23,096 bases of DNA from Yinghuangia elevatio (GTDB taxonomy: Bacteria; Actinomycetota; Actinomycetes; Streptomycetales; Streptomycetaceae): the NCBI RefSeq assembly GCF_040649515.1, contig NZ_JBEZFP010000141.1, positions 1 through 23,096 on the forward strand, read 5' to 3'. The position numbers and the translations under genes were made by a program. The stretch's first letter is position 1; every line of letters begins with the position of its first letter. Positions 23,079-23,096 of the stretch are shown one piece after another. The notes beneath the pieces were generated by a model, which had not been told where the DNA came from, did no database searches, and saw only the letters and a program-made list of their open reading frames with translations.

Positions 23079-23096
23079 GCGGTGTTCGAACACCGC
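23079..23096. other. 18-bp perfect palindrome at the window edge
   Basis: GCGGTGTTCGAACACCGC reads the same on both strands and may continue beyond the window. It lies 93 bp upstream of the kinase start. The region 23004-23078 has no other clear signal. Confidence 0.45.

Noticed and set aside
23079..23096. LexA box or tRNA T-arm (GTTCGAA core)
   Set aside because: LexA sites in this group have CGAAC-N4-GTTCG, not the abutted form here. As a T-arm the loop would be 6 nt instead of 7, and no other tRNA parts are visible.

Overview
The window is very GC-rich with third-position G/C bias, frequent GTG starts and 4-nt start/stop overlaps, which points to an actinomycete. Gene content and order match the Streptomyces-type neighbourhood that holds the AfsQ1/AfsQ2/SigQ regulatory locus, so a Streptomycetaceae chromosome (core, not accessory DNA) is the best guess. 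I see no insertion sequence, phage gene, CRISPR array, rRNA or tRNA.

Layout. (A) 182-6277, plus strand: a nucleoside uptake and salvage operon with an ABC ATPase, two permeases, cytidine deaminase (cdd) and thymidine phosphorylase (deoA). It ends in a 17-bp tandem repeat. The substrate-binding lipoprotein is not in the window and may lie just upstream. (B) 6377-8692: a divergent pair of a YnfM-like MFS exporter and a LysR regulator, with a T-N11-A palindrome between them. (C) 8849-9970: adenosine deaminase (add). (D) 10127-12849: a small secreted protein, a membrane-anchored trypsin-like protease, a PspC-domain protein, and a lipoprotein that ends the afsQ operon. (E) 12846-15935: the afsQ1-afsQ2-lipoprotein operon on minus, with sigQ divergent on plus. 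(F) 16277-16597: a second small secreted protein. (G) 16784-20123, minus: deoC, an active aldehyde dehydrogenase and a catalytically dead, shortened aldehyde dehydrogenase, tightly coupled. (H) 20347-20931: a PH-domain membrane protein. (I) 20973-22985, minus: a transmembrane Ser/Thr protein kinase with a lectin-like extracellular domain.

How it fits together. Blocks A, C and G form one pathway. Nucleosides are imported, deaminated (cdd, add) and phosphorolysed (deoA). Deoxyribose-5-phosphate is then cleaved by DeoC to glyceraldehyde-3-phosphate and acetaldehyde, and the aldehyde dehydrogenase can oxidise the acetaldehyde. A nearly identical palindrome (CTACGCGYGTAG) overlaps the -10 regions of both add and deoC although they are 11 kb apart, which suggests a common repressor. 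Blocks D-F concern signalling and the cell surface. The two small secreted proteins that flank the afsQ/sigQ locus carry matching promoters: the same 11-base -10 region and TTGC at the same distance.

Best leads: the shared add/deoC operator, the twin promoters of the two secreted proteins, the split ALDH16-like enzyme pair next to deoC, and a lipoprotein translationally coupled to the AfsQ1/Q2 two-component system.
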